Source: Streptomyces sp. Tu6071
GTDB taxonomy: Bacteria > Actinomycetota > Actinomycetes > Streptomycetales > Streptomycetaceae
Reading direction: 5' to 3'
Length of the DNA stretch: 64,000 nucleotides
Assembly (NCBI RefSeq): GCF_000213055.1
Contig: NZ_CM001165.1
Coordinates: 3,452,945-3,516,944 of the forward strand
Position 1 is the first letter of the stretch. Each line of letters opens with the position of its first letter. Both the position numbers and the translations under genes were made by a program. The notes below the pieces were generated by a model. The model saw only the letters and a list, made by a program, of their open reading frames with translations, was not told the origin of the DNA and did not search any database. Shown here one piece after another: positions 51,102 to 60,010 of this stretch.

Positions 51102-51827
51102 ATGACCACAGTCCGCACGCGCAGCGTCCCGTACACCGCCGACGGGCTGGACATGACCGGCCACCTCGCGCTTCCCGCGGGCACGGGGCCGCGCCCCGCC
51201 GTGCTGGTGGGGCCGGAGGGGACCGGGCTCAGCGACGTCGAGCGGGCCAGAGCCGAGGCGCTGGCCGAACTCGGCTACGTGGCGCTGGCGTTCGACCTGC
51301 ACGGCGGAAGGTACTTCCGCGAGCCGCAGGACATGCTCGACCGCTGCCTGCCGCTCCTCGCCGATCCCGGGCGGCCGCGCGGGATCGGGCGCGCGGCACT
51401 CGACGTCCTGACCGCCGAGCCCCGTACCGACCTCGGGCGCATCGGGGCGATCGGGTACGGGACCGGCGGGGCCGTCGTGCTCGAACTCGGCCGCGACGGG
51501 GCGCCGTTGAAGGCCATCGGGACGGTCAACGCGTTGATGACGGGCGGGATCGCCGAGACGGCCCGCATCCGCTGCCCGGTCTGGGCCGGGGTCGGCTCCG
51601 AGGACCCGATCATGGCGCCCGCCCAGCGCGAAGCCTTCGCCGCCGAACTCCAGGCGGCCGGGACCGACTGGCGCCTCACCGTCTACGGCGGCGCCCGCCA
51701 CGCCTTCCCCTACCCCCCGGTCGACCACCCCACGGTCCCCGCCGTCGCCTTCCACCCCGTGCACGCCCCGCGCGCCTGGCGCGACCTCGTGGACCTGCTC
51801 GGCGAGTGCCTGCCGGTGACGGACTGA
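51102..51827 (+). CDS. dienelactone hydrolase-like protein
   Basis: A 241-residue alpha/beta hydrolase of the DLH family: YVALAFDLHGGRYFREPQDM, LGRIGAIGYGTGGAVVLELG, WRLTVYGGARHAFPYPPVDH. The expected nucleophile motif G-x-C-x-G-G reads GYGTGG, with Gly at the Cys position, so normal dienelactone hydrolase chemistry is doubtful. Acid and His candidates are present. ATG 51102 has a weak ribosome site. It converges on the 5'-nucleotidase gene. Confidence 0.75.
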   Translation: MTTVRTRSVPYTADGLDMTGHLALPAGTGPRPAVLVGPEGTGLSDVERARAEALAELGYVALAFDLHGGRYFREPQDMLDRCLPLLADPGRPRGIGRAALDVLTAEPRTDLGRIGAIGYGTGGAVVLELGRDGAPLKAIGTVNALMTGGIAETARIRCPVWAGVGSEDPIMAPAQREAFAAELQAAGTDWRLTVYGGARHAFPYPPVDHPTVPAVAFHPVHAPRAWRDLVDLLGECLPVTD

Positions 51828-51906
51828 CCGGGGACGCCAGCGGGCCCCGCACCCCCGCGGAAGGCGGAGGGTGCGGGGCCCGGTCGGCCGCCCGGGGGCT
51901 ACGCCG

Positions 51907-53748
51907 TCACTTCACCACCGTGATCCGGTCCGCCTTCGGCGGGGCCAGGGGGGTGGCCGAGGAGGAGTTGGCCGTCAGGTAGTCGTTGAACGCCTTCAGG
52001 TCGTCGCTGCCCACGAGGGGGCTCGTCCCCTTGCCGAGGGACGTGAAGCCGTCGCCCCCGCCGGCGAGGAAGCTGTTCATCGCCACGCGGTAGGAGGCCG
52101 CGGGGTCGATCGCCGCGCCGCTCAGGCGGATCGACGACGTGTCCACCCGGGCCGCTCCCGACTTCGTCAGGTCCAGGGTGTACGTCAGGCCGTCCGAGAC
52201 CTGGAGGATCTTCGGGGACGCCTCGTTCGGGCCGCTGACCTGCTCCTGGAGCGCGCTCACGAGTTGCGCGCCCGTCAGCGTCACGAGGTTCACCGTGTTG
52301 CTGAAGGGCTGCACCGTGAACGCCTCGCCGTATGTCACGACGCCGTCCCCCTCCGCCCCGCTCGCCGCGTGCACGAGGTCCGCGCGGATGCCGCCCGGGT
52401 TCATGAGCGCGAGCGACGTGCTCGGGTCGAGGGTCTTCGCGTGCGCGAGCTGGGCGTCCGCGATCAGGTCGCCGAGCGGCTGCTCCGGGCCAGTGCCGCG
52501 CGGGATGTCCGCCGCGATCCAGCCCACCGCCTGGTTCGCGACCGGGGCGGCCAGGGTGTTCCAGCGGCCGATGAGGGCCGTCATGTCGGCGGCCTTCGGC
52601 TGCGTGCGGCTCACCACGTGGTTCGCGGAGCCCACCTTGGTGCGGACGATGTCCCGCGTGCGGCGGTCGTAGGTGAGGGTCGTGTCGGTGTAGAGGCGGC
52701 CGAAGGACGAGGCCGAGGTGACCAGGCGCGGGTTCCCCGCCGGGTCGGGGATCGTGCACACGTACGCGTTGTGCGTGTGGCCCGTCACGAGCGCGTCCAC
52801 CTTGGGCGTGATGCCCTTCGCGATGTCGACGATCGGGCCCGAGACCCCGCCGCCCGCCGCGGGCGAGTCGCAGTCGTAGTTGTACGCGCCGCTCGCGGGC
52901 AGTCCGCCCTCGTGGATGAGCGCCACGATCGACTTCACGCCCTGCTTGTCGAGTTCCTTGGCGTACTTGTTGATCGTCTCGACCTCGTCGTGGAACGCGA
53001 GGCCCTTGACGCCCTCCGCCGTGACGATGTCCGGGGTGCCTTCGAGCGTGACGCCGATGAAGCCGACCTTCACGCCGTTCTTCTTCCACACCCAGTACGG
53101 CTTGAGGAGCGGCTTCCCGGTCTTCTCCTTCGTCACGTTCGCCGTGAGGTAGGGGAAGTCGGCGCCCCGGAACTTCTTGCCCTTCTCGTAGCAGCCGTCG
53201 GTCGGGTGGCAGCCGCCGTTCTGCATCCGGGCCAGCTCCGCGGCGCCCTCGTCGAACTCGTGGTTCCCGACGCTCGTGACGTCGAGATCGAGCTTGTTCA
53301 TCGCCTCGATGGTCGGCTCGTCGTGGAAGAGGCCGGAGAGCAGGGGGCTCGCGCCGATGAGGTCACCGGCCGCCGCCGTCACCGAGTACGGGTGGCCCTT
53401 GCGGGCGGTGCGGAGCGAGGAGGCGAGGTACTCGACGCCGCCCGCCGCGACCGTCTTCGTCGTGCCGTCCGGCTGGAGTTCGGAGAGGGAGCCGGAGGAA
53501 CCGGCCGGGGTTTCGAGGTTGCCGTGGAAGTCGTTGAAGGAGAGCAACTGGACATCGACGGTACGGGAGTTGTGGCCGTGACCCGGGTGGCCGTGCGACG
53601 GGTGGCCGTGCGACCGGCCGCCGTGCGACGGGCTGCCGTGTGCCGCCGCCGGGCTCGCCGCCGTCAGCGCGGCGACGGTGGCGAGTCCGGCGGCAACGGT
53701 CAGCAGCCGACGGCCTCTTCGGGGCGGGCGGGGTGGCGTGGCGGGCAT
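51907..53748 (-). CDS. secreted 5'-nucleotidase / metallophosphatase
   Basis: A 613-residue bifunctional UshA-like protein. The signal peptide (RRGRRLLTVAAGLATVAALT) is followed by a His/Gly/Ser-rich linker of about 30 residues. The metallophosphatase domain has LLSFNDFHGNLE, SVGNHEFDEGA, and ALVTGHTHNAYV. The C-terminal nucleotidase domain begins near residue 385 and has VTYGEAFTVQPFSNTVNLVT. Substrates are nucleotides, UDP-sugars or cyclic phosphodiesters. ATG 53748 follows gagggg. The enzyme should be exported. Confidence 0.88.
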   Translation of the reverse strand: MPATPPRPPRRGRRLLTVAAGLATVAALTAASPAAAHGSPSHGGRSHGHPSHGHPGHGHNSRTVDVQLLSFNDFHGNLETPAGSSGSLSELQPDGTTKTVAAGGVEYLASSLRTARKGHPYSVTAAAGDLIGASPLLSGLFHDEPTIEAMNKLDLDVTSVGNHEFDEGAAELARMQNGGCHPTDGCYEKGKKFRGADFPYLTANVTKEKTGKPLLKPYWVWKKNGVKVGFIGVTLEGTPDIVTAEGVKGLAFHDEVETINKYAKELDKQGVKSIVALIHEGGLPASGAYNYDCDSPAAGGGVSGPIVDIAKGITPKVDALVTGHTHNAYVCTIPDPAGNPRLVTSASSFGRLYTDTTLTYDRRTRDIVRTKVGSANHVVSRTQPKAADMTALIGRWNTLAAPVANQAVGWIAADIPRGTGPEQPLGDLIADAQLAHAKTLDPSTSLALMNPGGIRADLVHAASGAEGDGVVTYGEAFTVQPFSNTVNLVTLTGAQLVSALQEQVSGPNEASPKILQVSDGLTYTLDLTKSGAARVDTSSIRLSGAAIDPAASYRVAMNSFLAGGGDGFTSLGKGTSPLVGSDDLKAFNDYLTANSSSATPLAPPKADRITVVK

Positions 53749-53877
53749 AGGGGTCCCCTCGTGCGCTCGGGAGATTCGCTGTGCGGAGCCTGTACGGACG
53801 CGGTGCCCGTACGGGCGGCAGGATACGGTCAACGCGCGTAGCACGGCGAGGGATTGGGTGACGAGGAGCGGTACGGC

Positions 53878-55104
53878 TCAGAAACCGTCGGGGCACCAGG
53901 GGCGGCGGGCGGTGCGCAGCACCTGTTCGGCACGGGCCGCCACTCCCTCCGTACGTACGTCGAGCAGCCCCGCCTCCGCGAGCGCGAGCGGCGAGCCGTC
54001 ACCGAGCCACAGCCGCGCCAAATCGCTGACGCCAAGGCTGAGTTCGGGCTCCTCCTCGGTCCGCTTGACCTGCCCCGTACCGTCCGCGTCCGCCGTCAGC
54101 CGGTACGTGCCGCCCGCCGGGCCGCTCGGGTCGGCCACGCCGATGACGAGACTGCCGGGGGCCTCGTACGTCCGCGCCTCGAAGGCCACGACGACGTCCA
54201 GGACCCGTACCCACAGGAAGTCCGTCAGGCGCGTGACCTTCGCGGCGCGCGGGTCGGGCAGCAGGAGCGGGAGGACGTCGTCCGGCGGGCGGTGGTACGT
54301 CTCCACGTGCGAGACGTGGTCGATCGTGCACAGGTACGTCCACAGCGCGCGCCGGGCGGCGGCGGTCGTGGCGAGGAGGTCGTGGACCTTGGCGGTGCGG
54401 GAGGTGTCGTCCGCCTCGTAGCAGAGCAGGCCCGCCGGGGTGCCGTCCGCGTCCCGGTGGAGCACGTACACCGGCTCCTTCCAGCCCGGGTCGCGCCGCC
54501 CGGTGCCCGTGAGGGCGCGCCACCACGCGGCGTCCCTGCTGAGGGCGCCGGGCTGCCCGGCGAGGAACCGGGCGTGCAGCGCCGGTCCCTCCGCGAGGGC
54601 CGTCTCCGCGTCGACGAGGGCGAGCCGCCCGTCGCCGGGCTGGAGCGCGCGCTGCCGGTCGATCCCCGTCGCCGCGACGTCGACGCGCCAGTCGAGCGAG
54701 TGCGTCGCGGGGCCGAAGCCGAAGCGGCCGTAGATGGGGTACTCGGCCGAGATGAGCGTCGCGACGGCGTCGCCCCGCGCGTGCGCGGCGGCGAGGTCCG
54801 CGCCCATCATGCGGCTGAGGATGCCGCGCCTGCGGTGCGTCGGCGCGACGGACACGCCGGTGACGGCGTTGGCCGCGACCTGCCCGCCGCCGACCGCCGT
54901 GACGCGCTGCGGGAAGGAACGCAGGGTGCCGACGCAGCCGCCGTCCTCGAAGGCCCCGGTGAAGCGCGACTCGCCGAAGGAGCCGACGATTTCGGCGAGC
55001 CGCTCGGCCGGGACGGTGGGGGGTTCGAGGAAGGCGGTGCGCACGACCTTGAGCCAGGAGGGGAGTTCGTCGGGGCCGGTGAGCGGGCGTACGTCGAGGG
55101 GCAT
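53878..55104 (-). CDS. Eis-like GNAT acetyltransferase
   Basis: A 408-residue protein of the Eis family: two GNAT-like lobes and a C-terminal SCP-2-like domain. The acetyl-CoA loop is GVSVAPTHRRRGILSRMMGA, the conserved Tyr lies in EYPIYGRFGFG, and the chain ends in Phe (CPDGF), whose carboxylate is used in catalysis in Eis. Eis proteins acetylate aminoglycosides or proteins. It lies between the nucleotidase and asparaginase genes, all on the same strand. Confidence 0.88.
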   Translation of the reverse strand: MPLDVRPLTGPDELPSWLKVVRTAFLEPPTVPAERLAEIVGSFGESRFTGAFEDGGCVGTLRSFPQRVTAVGGGQVAANAVTGVSVAPTHRRRGILSRMMGADLAAAHARGDAVATLISAEYPIYGRFGFGPATHSLDWRVDVAATGIDRQRALQPGDGRLALVDAETALAEGPALHARFLAGQPGALSRDAAWWRALTGTGRRDPGWKEPVYVLHRDADGTPAGLLCYEADDTSRTAKVHDLLATTAAARRALWTYLCTIDHVSHVETYHRPPDDVLPLLLPDPRAAKVTRLTDFLWVRVLDVVVAFEARTYEAPGSLVIGVADPSGPAGGTYRLTADADGTGQVKRTEEEPELSLGVSDLARLWLGDGSPLALAEAGLLDVRTEGVAARAEQVLRTARRPWCPDGF

Positions 55105-55157
55105 GGGGGCAGGCTAGGCCGGGTGCCCGCCCGGAGCCATCCGGTTTCCCCGGCCGC

Positions 55158-56123
55158 TCAGAACGTCGCCCGGATCTCCCCGACCGCCACCGCGCCGCCG
55201 GTCAGGGGCAGGTCGCCGATGCGGTCCACCACCGGGTCGTCCACGTCGAGCAGTTCCAGGGCGCGCGCGAGGACGGCGCGCAGGGCCCGGCCGCCGCCGT
55301 CGTCGATCTTGAAGGCGAGCGCGGAGCCGTCGGGGAGGGCGACCGCCTGCACGGCCTCCGCGCCCATCTTGGAGAGGACCCCGGGGACCGCCCGCATGAG
55401 CCAGGTGTCCGGGCGGCGCGTGCCCGCCACGTACTCCGGGTGCGCGCGCATCGCGGCGGCGACGCGGCCCTCCGCGCTGCCCGGTTCGGCGAGCACGAAG
55501 GAGCGGAAGGCGCGCGCGAGGCCCGTGAGGGTCAGCGCCATGAGCGGCGCGCCGCAGCCGTCGATGCCGAGCGCGGAGATCTCCTCGCCCGCCGCCTCCT
55601 CGACGCAGTCGCGCACGAGGAGCTGGAGCGGGTGCCCGGGGTCGAGGTAGGAGTCGGTCGGCCAGTCGGCGGCCTCGCAGGCGGCGAGCATCGCGGTGTG
55701 CTTGCCGGAGCAGTTCATGGTGACACGGGCCCTGACCTCGCCGGCCGCGAGGTACGCCTCCGCCTCCTCGGCGTCGAGCGGCAGGTCGGGCGGGCACTGG
55801 AGCTGGTCGGGGTCAAGCCCGTACTCGTCGAGCATCGTCCGTACGAGGGAACGGTGGAAGGGCTCTCCGGAGTGGCTGGCCGCCGCGAGGGCGAGCCGGG
55901 GGCCCTCCAGGTCGAGCCCGGCGCGCAGCACGGCCGCCGCCTGCATCGGCTTGTTCGCCGAGCGCGGGAAGACCGGCGCGGCCGGATCGCCCAGGGCGGT
56001 ACGGACCGAGCCGTCCGGGGCGAGCAGGACGAGGCTGCCGCGGTGCCTGCTCTCGGGGAAGCCGGACCGTACGACCTCGGCGAGTACGGGGGCGACGACG
56101 GAGTGCGAGGGGGTGGTGCTCAT
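55158..56123 (-). CDS. asparaginase (Rhizobium/class 3 type)
   Basis: A 321-residue asparaginase of the PF06089 type. The signature segments are FPRSANKPMQAAAVLRAG (Ser/Lys dyad), MNCSGKHTAMLAACEAADWP, and IDGCGAPLMALTLTGLARAF. It is not related to the classical AnsA/B enzymes. It hydrolyses L-asparagine to aspartate and ammonia. The ATG at 56123 is the only good start. It lies 53 bases upstream of the Eis-like gene on the same strand. Confidence 0.88.
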   Translation of the reverse strand: MSTTPSHSVVAPVLAEVVRSGFPESRHRGSLVLLAPDGSVRTALGDPAAPVFPRSANKPMQAAAVLRAGLDLEGPRLALAAASHSGEPFHRSLVRTMLDEYGLDPDQLQCPPDLPLDAEEAEAYLAAGEVRARVTMNCSGKHTAMLAACEAADWPTDSYLDPGHPLQLLVRDCVEEAAGEEISALGIDGCGAPLMALTLTGLARAFRSFVLAEPGSAEGRVAAAMRAHPEYVAGTRRPDTWLMRAVPGVLSKMGAEAVQAVALPDGSALAFKIDDGGGRALRAVLARALELLDVDDPVVDRIGDLPLTGGAVAVGEIRATF

Positions 56124-56221
56124 GGGGGGTGGTACGGCCTTCCGGGCGGGCGGCCCGCCCCCTCGGTCCCCGGCCGCGCCCCGCGGGGGGCACGGCCGGG
56201 GACGGCGGGATCACCGCCTCG

Positions 56222-56983
56222 TCACAGGAGCAGGTCGTCTACTTGCGCTTCTCCCTCACGGTACCTGCGGGCGATCTCCGCGCTGCACCCGTCGGCGGTG
56301 CGCTGGAGGGCGAGACGGCGGCGCGAGACGTCCGCCTCGTACGCGAGCAGGCGGGCCCGGCCGCGCGACAACTCCTCGTCGGTGCGGGCCGCGAGGTCCG
56401 AGAGCGCGACCTCCTGGAGCATCGTGCCCGCGAGCCGGTCGGCCTCCACGCCGTCCGGTGTCACGACGCCGAGGTGCCGGACCGAGGACCGGTGCCGGGG
56501 CGGGCCGTCCCGCAGGATGTCCGCGAGCCGCGCCACGACATCGGCGTCCCCGGGGCCCGCGACGGCGGGGGGCGCGGGGCGCGGGACGGGGGGCGCTTGC
56601 GGCGCGGGGGGCGCCGGTACGGCAGCGGGCGGCTGTTCGGCGGTCGGCGCCTGCCGTGCGGCGGACGCCTGCTGAGCGGCGGACGCCTGCTCGGCGGCGG
56701 GTGCCGGTGCGGCGGTGCGCCCGCGGATCTCGGCCGTGAGGATGTCGATGCGGCCGTGCAGTATCCGCCGTACGTAGCTGAGTTCGGCCTCCTCGCGGCC
56801 CGAGACCCGCCGCAGTTCGCGCAGTTCGGGCAGCGTGAGCCGCCCGAGGCGGGCCGCGGGCTCCTCGGGTTCGTCCTCACGCGGGCGCGGCGCGCGGGCC
56901 GTGGCCCAGACGTGGGCGGTGCCCTCGGTGCGCGTGGTCGGGGCCGCGAGGGCCCCGGGGTGTCTCATGGCTGAGCTGTTCAT
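56222..56983 (-). CDS. rsiG: RsiG, c-di-GMP-dependent anti-sigma factor (AmfC-like)
   Basis: A 253-residue protein with two helical hairpins separated by an Ala/Pro/Gln-rich linker (about 90-145). In S. venezuelae RsiG, c-di-GMP arms the protein to hold the sporulation sigma factor WhiG. Two copies of E-x3-S-x2-R-x3-Q-x3-D are expected. The C-terminal copy is intact (E216, S220, R223, Q227, D231). The N-terminal copy has His at the Gln position (E65, S69, R72, H76, D80). ATG 56983 follows gagggga; an upstream frame is non-coding. Divergent from dtd. Confidence 0.85.
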   Translation of the reverse strand: MNSSAMRHPGALAAPTTRTEGTAHVWATARAPRPREDEPEEPAARLGRLTLPELRELRRVSGREEAELSYVRRILHGRIDILTAEIRGRTAAPAPAAEQASAAQQASAARQAPTAEQPPAAVPAPPAPQAPPVPRPAPPAVAGPGDADVVARLADILRDGPPRHRSSVRHLGVVTPDGVEADRLAGTMLQEVALSDLAARTDEELSRGRARLLAYEADVSRRRLALQRTADGCSAEIARRYREGEAQVDDLLL

Positions 56984-57288
56984 GTGTTCCGTCCCCTCGA
57001 CAGCGCCTCGCGGCGCTGGTTGCATTCTGCTCCCGCGAGGCGGCCGTTGTGTCCAACTGGCCGCATTCGCGGGACGTTGAACCATTAGCGACCGCTTTAT
57101 GTGCGCACGTCCGGAGCGGGATCGAGGGGGAAGGACGCCCGGCGGGATGCAGCCATCCAGCGCAGCGCACGAGGGCGTACGAGGTGGAGCGGGGGCGGCA
57201 CAGGGGGGCGGCCGGGACCGGGGCGTGTGCGCCCCCGGGCGCCCCCCTTCACGTTCCCCGTGCGGGGCGGCACGGTTCAATGGGGCGC
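56984..57288. other. rsiG-dtd divergent promoter region
   Basis: About 305 bases between divergent starts. It contains a gttgtgtccaactggccgcatt region near 57045-57070 and no gene. A WhiG-type or developmental promoter may lie here, but I cannot identify -35/-10 boxes with confidence. Confidence 0.45.
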
Positions 57289-57714
57289 ATGCGTGCAGTC
57301 GTGCAGAGGGTGGACGGGGCCGATGTCGTCGTCGCGGGCGAGGTCGTCGGGGAGATCAAGGGAGAGGGGCTGTGCGTCCTCGTCGGGGTGACGCACGAGG
57401 ACACCCCGGCGAAGGCGGCCCAGCTCGCGCGGAAGCTGTGGTCCCTGCGGATGCTGAACGACGAGAAGTCGTGCTCCGACACCGGCGCCCCGCTCCTCGT
57501 CGTCAGCCAGTTCACGCTGTACGGCGACGCGCGCAAGGGCCGCCGCCCCACGTGGAACGCGGCGGCTCCCGGCGAGGTCGCCGAGCCCCTCGTGGACGAG
57601 GTCGTACGGTGCCTGCGCGACCTCGGGGCGCACGTCGAGACGGGCCGCTTCGGCGCCTCGATGCGGGTCTCGCTGACGAACGACGGCCCCTTCACGGTCC
57701 TGCTGGAGATGTGA
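57289..57714 (+). CDS. dtd: D-aminoacyl-tRNA deacylase
   Basis: A 141-residue [62 protein letters not shown], and the C-terminal [14 protein letters not shown] with the conserved Gly-Pro pair of the chiral pocket. It removes D-amino acids (and glycine) from tRNAs. ATG 57289 is the first in-frame Met before the conserved start. It converges with the folate-binding YgfZ gene, 10 bases away. Confidence 0.92.
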   Translation: MRAVVQRVDGADVVVAGEVVGEIKGEGLCVLVGVTHEDTPAKAAQLARKLWSLRMLNDEKSCSDTGAPLLVVSQFTLYGDARKGRRPTWNAAAPGEVAEPLVDEVVRCLRDLGAHVETGRFGASMRVSLTNDGPFTVLLEM

Positions 57715-57724
57715 GCCCGCAGGG

Positions 57725-58705
57725 CTACGGGGCGACCACGGCTTCCTGCGCCGCGGCCGTCTCCTCCGCCAGCAGCGGGGCGTCCACCGGCACGTTCCGC
57801 TTGATGAGGCCCAGGGCGATCGGGCCGAGTTCGTGGTGGCGGGCCGAGGTCGTCACGAAGCCGAGGACGCGGCTCTCGGGGCCGTCCGCCGCGAGACGCA
57901 GCGGCGCGCCGTGCGGCGGGAGGTGGACCTCGCTGCCGTCGAGGTGGAGGAAGACGAGGCGGCGCGGCGGCTTCCCCAGGTTGTGGACGCGCGCGACGGT
58001 CTCCTGGCCCCGGTAGCAGCCCTTGTCGAGGTGGACGGCGCTCGCGAGCCAGCCGACCTCGTGCGGGATGGTGCGGTGGTCGGTCTCGAAGCCGAGCCGG
58101 GGGCGCTGCGCCTCGACACGCAGCGCCTCCAGGGCGAGCAGCCCGATCGCGGGCCCGGCGGCCTCCGCGAAGGCGGCGAGGTCCGTACGGGGCAGGAAGA
58201 CGTCCCGGCCGTCCGGGGTCTCCCGTACGGCGGCGCCCTCGGGCGTCGGCGTGATCGACCCGGCGGGCAGGTGCACAACGGCGTACTCCGCCGTGCGGTC
58301 CACGACCTCGACGCGGTAGAAGAACTTCATGCTCTCCAGGTAGCCCGCGAGGGCCTCGCGCGTGCCGGGCTCGACGTGGAGCCACGTCGTGGTGCCGTCG
58401 TCCACGAGCGAGAGGTGGTGCTCGACGTGGCCGTTGGCGGAGAGGACGAGGGCCTCGGTGGCCTGCCCGGCGGGCAGCTCGCTGACGTGCTGCGTCAGGA
58501 GCAGGTGCAGCCAGGCGAGCCGCTCGGGCCCCTCGACGGTGAGCACGCCCCGGTGGGAGAGATCGACGAAGCCGCGCCCGTCCGCGAGGGCGCGTTGCTC
58601 GCGGAAGAGGTCGCCGTAGTGCGCGGCGACCCCGGCGTCCACGCCTTCGGCGGCGACGGCTCCGGGAAGGGTGAGGAGCGGGCTCTGCGACTCGGTCGTC
58701 TTCAT
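57725..58705 (-). CDS. ygfZ: folate-binding YgfZ-like protein
   Basis: A 326-residue protein of the COG0354 family. The family hallmark is LDKGCYRGQETVARVHNLGK near residue 215 (KGCYxGQE). Upstream: DLSHRGVLTVEGPERLAWLH. It assists in synthesis or repair of Fe-S clusters with folate. ATG 58705 is chosen over an upstream frame with a Pro/Thr-rich stretch. It lies 34 bases behind nur on the same strand, so the two may be co-transcribed. Confidence 0.87.
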   Translation of the reverse strand: MKTTESQSPLLTLPGAVAAEGVDAGVAAHYGDLFREQRALADGRGFVDLSHRGVLTVEGPERLAWLHLLLTQHVSELPAGQATEALVLSANGHVEHHLSLVDDGTTTWLHVEPGTREALAGYLESMKFFYRVEVVDRTAEYAVVHLPAGSITPTPEGAAVRETPDGRDVFLPRTDLAAFAEAAGPAIGLLALEALRVEAQRPRLGFETDHRTIPHEVGWLASAVHLDKGCYRGQETVARVHNLGKPPRRLVFLHLDGSEVHLPPHGAPLRLAADGPESRVLGFVTTSARHHELGPIALGLIKRNVPVDAPLLAEETAAAQEAVVAP

Positions 58706-58739
58706 ATCCACGAAGGGTACGACCCCGGCACGGCCCGGG

Positions 58740-59243
58740 TTATTCCGGCAGGGAGCGGCTGTGCTCGGCGCGGTCACCGGATGCGTGCCCGGCGTGCTCG
58801 GTGTGCTCACCGGGGGTCCGCTCGCGGTCCTCGCGGCAGTTGCGGCAGCGGCCGAAGATCGCGAAGTGCTTGAGGTCGGTCTCGAAGCCGAACTCCTCGC
58901 GGAGCTTGCGCGCGAACGCGTCGGCGCTGGAGACCTCGGTCTCGATGACGTCGGCGCAGTCGCGGCACACGAGGTGCAGGTGGTCGTGCCGGTCGGCGAG
59001 GTGGTAGGTGGGCGCGCCGTGGCCGAGGTGCGCGTGGCTGACGAGCTTCAGCTCCTCCAGGAGCTCCAGCGTGCGGTAGACCGTCGAGATGTTGATGCCC
59101 GAGGCCGTCTTGCGCACCTCGCAGAGGATGTCGTCGGGCGTCGCGTGTTCGAGCGCGTCGACGGCCTCCAGGACGAGCTGGCGCTGCGGCGTCAGCCGGT
59201 AACCGCGCTGCCTGAGATCGCTCTTCCAGTCGGTGCTCACCAC
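58740..59243 (-). CDS. nur: Nur nickel-responsive Fur-family repressor
   Basis: A 167-residue Fur-family regulator. The DNA-binding N-terminus is TDWKSDLRQRGYRLTPQRQL, then STVYRTLELLEELKLV. The Nur metal ligands are all present: His33, His86, His88, His90 and His70, His72, His126. A Cys pair CxxC (93, 96) and a second one (133, 136) match the structural zinc site. Nur represses nickel uptake and Fe-superoxide dismutase genes when nickel is present. The tail is extra long and His/Glu-rich. It is the first gene of a pair with ygfZ. Confidence 0.85.
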   Translation of the reverse strand: MVSTDWKSDLRQRGYRLTPQRQLVLEAVDALEHATPDDILCEVRKTASGINISTVYRTLELLEELKLVSHAHLGHGAPTYHLADRHDHLHLVCRDCADVIETEVSSADAFARKLREEFGFETDLKHFAIFGRCRNCREDRERTPGEHTEHAGHASGDRAEHSRSLPE

Positions 59244-59273
59244 ACGACCAGTGTAGGCGCGGGCGCGCGAAGC

Positions 59274-59300
59274 GGGACCGGACCGCGAAAAGGCGGTCCC
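59274..59300 (-). terminator. hairpin between nitrobindin-like gene and nur
   Basis: gggaccg (59274-59280) and cggtccc (59294-59300) form a 7-base stem with a 13-base loop, 41 bases after the nitrobindin-like stop on the minus strand. It may terminate that gene ahead of nur. Confidence 0.45.
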
Positions 59301-59340
59301 GGCCCCGTGCGACGGACCGCGGGCGGGAGTGCCGCGGGGC

Positions 59341-59913
59341 CTACTTGAAGAACGCGATGCCGTCGTCCGGCATGTCCGGCAGGTTGCGGGCCATCTCGGC
59401 GACCTGCTCGGGGCTCACGACCTTCTTGAGCTGCGCGGACATGTACGGGCGCAGGCTGACCTCGGGGGTCTGCTTCTCGCCGACCCACAGCAGGTCGCCG
59501 TTGACGTACCCGTACAGGCGCTTGCCGCCGCTGTACGGCTCGGCCGCCTCGACGCGGGCCACGGCGTCCGTGACGAGGTCGATCTGCGGCTTGCCCTCGG
59601 CGAGCTGCCCGTACCAGACCTCGACGACCCCGGTGTCACGCGTCATGACGGTCTCGACCTGGCGGTCCTTGCCGATCCGCCAGAAACCCGACTCGGACTC
59701 CAGCGGGCCCACCTTGTTGCCGTCCTTGTCGAGGACCCAGCTGTGCGAGGTGTACTCCAGGAAGTCCCTGCCGTCGTGGCTGAAGGAGAGCTCCTGCCCG
59801 AAATTGCACTTCTCGGCGCCGGGGAAGTCGAAGACGCCCGCGCCGGCCCAGTCGCCGAGGAGCCAGGCGAGGGGGACGAGGTCACGGTGGAGGTCGGAGG
59901 GGATCTCGATCAT
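59341..59913 (-). CDS. nitrobindin-like (FABP-fold) heme protein
   Basis: A 190-residue protein of the THAP4/nitrobindin family (DUF1794). It starts LHRDLVPLAWLLGDWAGAGV with the conserved G-x-W-x-G-x-G motif. Further conserved blocks are NFGQELSFSHDGRDFLEYTS, ESGFWRIGKDRQVETVMTRD and ARVEAAEPYSGGKRLYGYVN. These proteins bind heme and may isomerise peroxynitrite. The proximal heme His is not obvious by eye here. ATG 59913 follows ggagg. A small membrane peptide gene lies 97 bases upstream. Confidence 0.85.
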   Translation of the reverse strand: MIEIPSDLHRDLVPLAWLLGDWAGAGVFDFPGAEKCNFGQELSFSHDGRDFLEYTSHSWVLDKDGNKVGPLESESGFWRIGKDRQVETVMTRDTGVVEVWYGQLAEGKPQIDLVTDAVARVEAAEPYSGGKRLYGYVNGDLLWVGEKQTPEVSLRPYMSAQLKKVVSPEQVAEMARNLPDMPDDGIAFFK

Positions 59914-60010
59914 GGCGTGCGTGCTCAGCGATCTCTCGGTGTACGGCGGTGGCTCGGGGTGCCCTGCGCACCGGGCGGTGCGGCCCGTGCGCGGCGGTGG
60001 CGGGACGCGG

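Noticed and set aside
51871..53841. A 656-residue plus-strand ORF opposite the 5'-nucleotidase gene
   Set aside because: No domain is recognisable; the minus strand encodes a signal peptide and metallophosphatase motifs.
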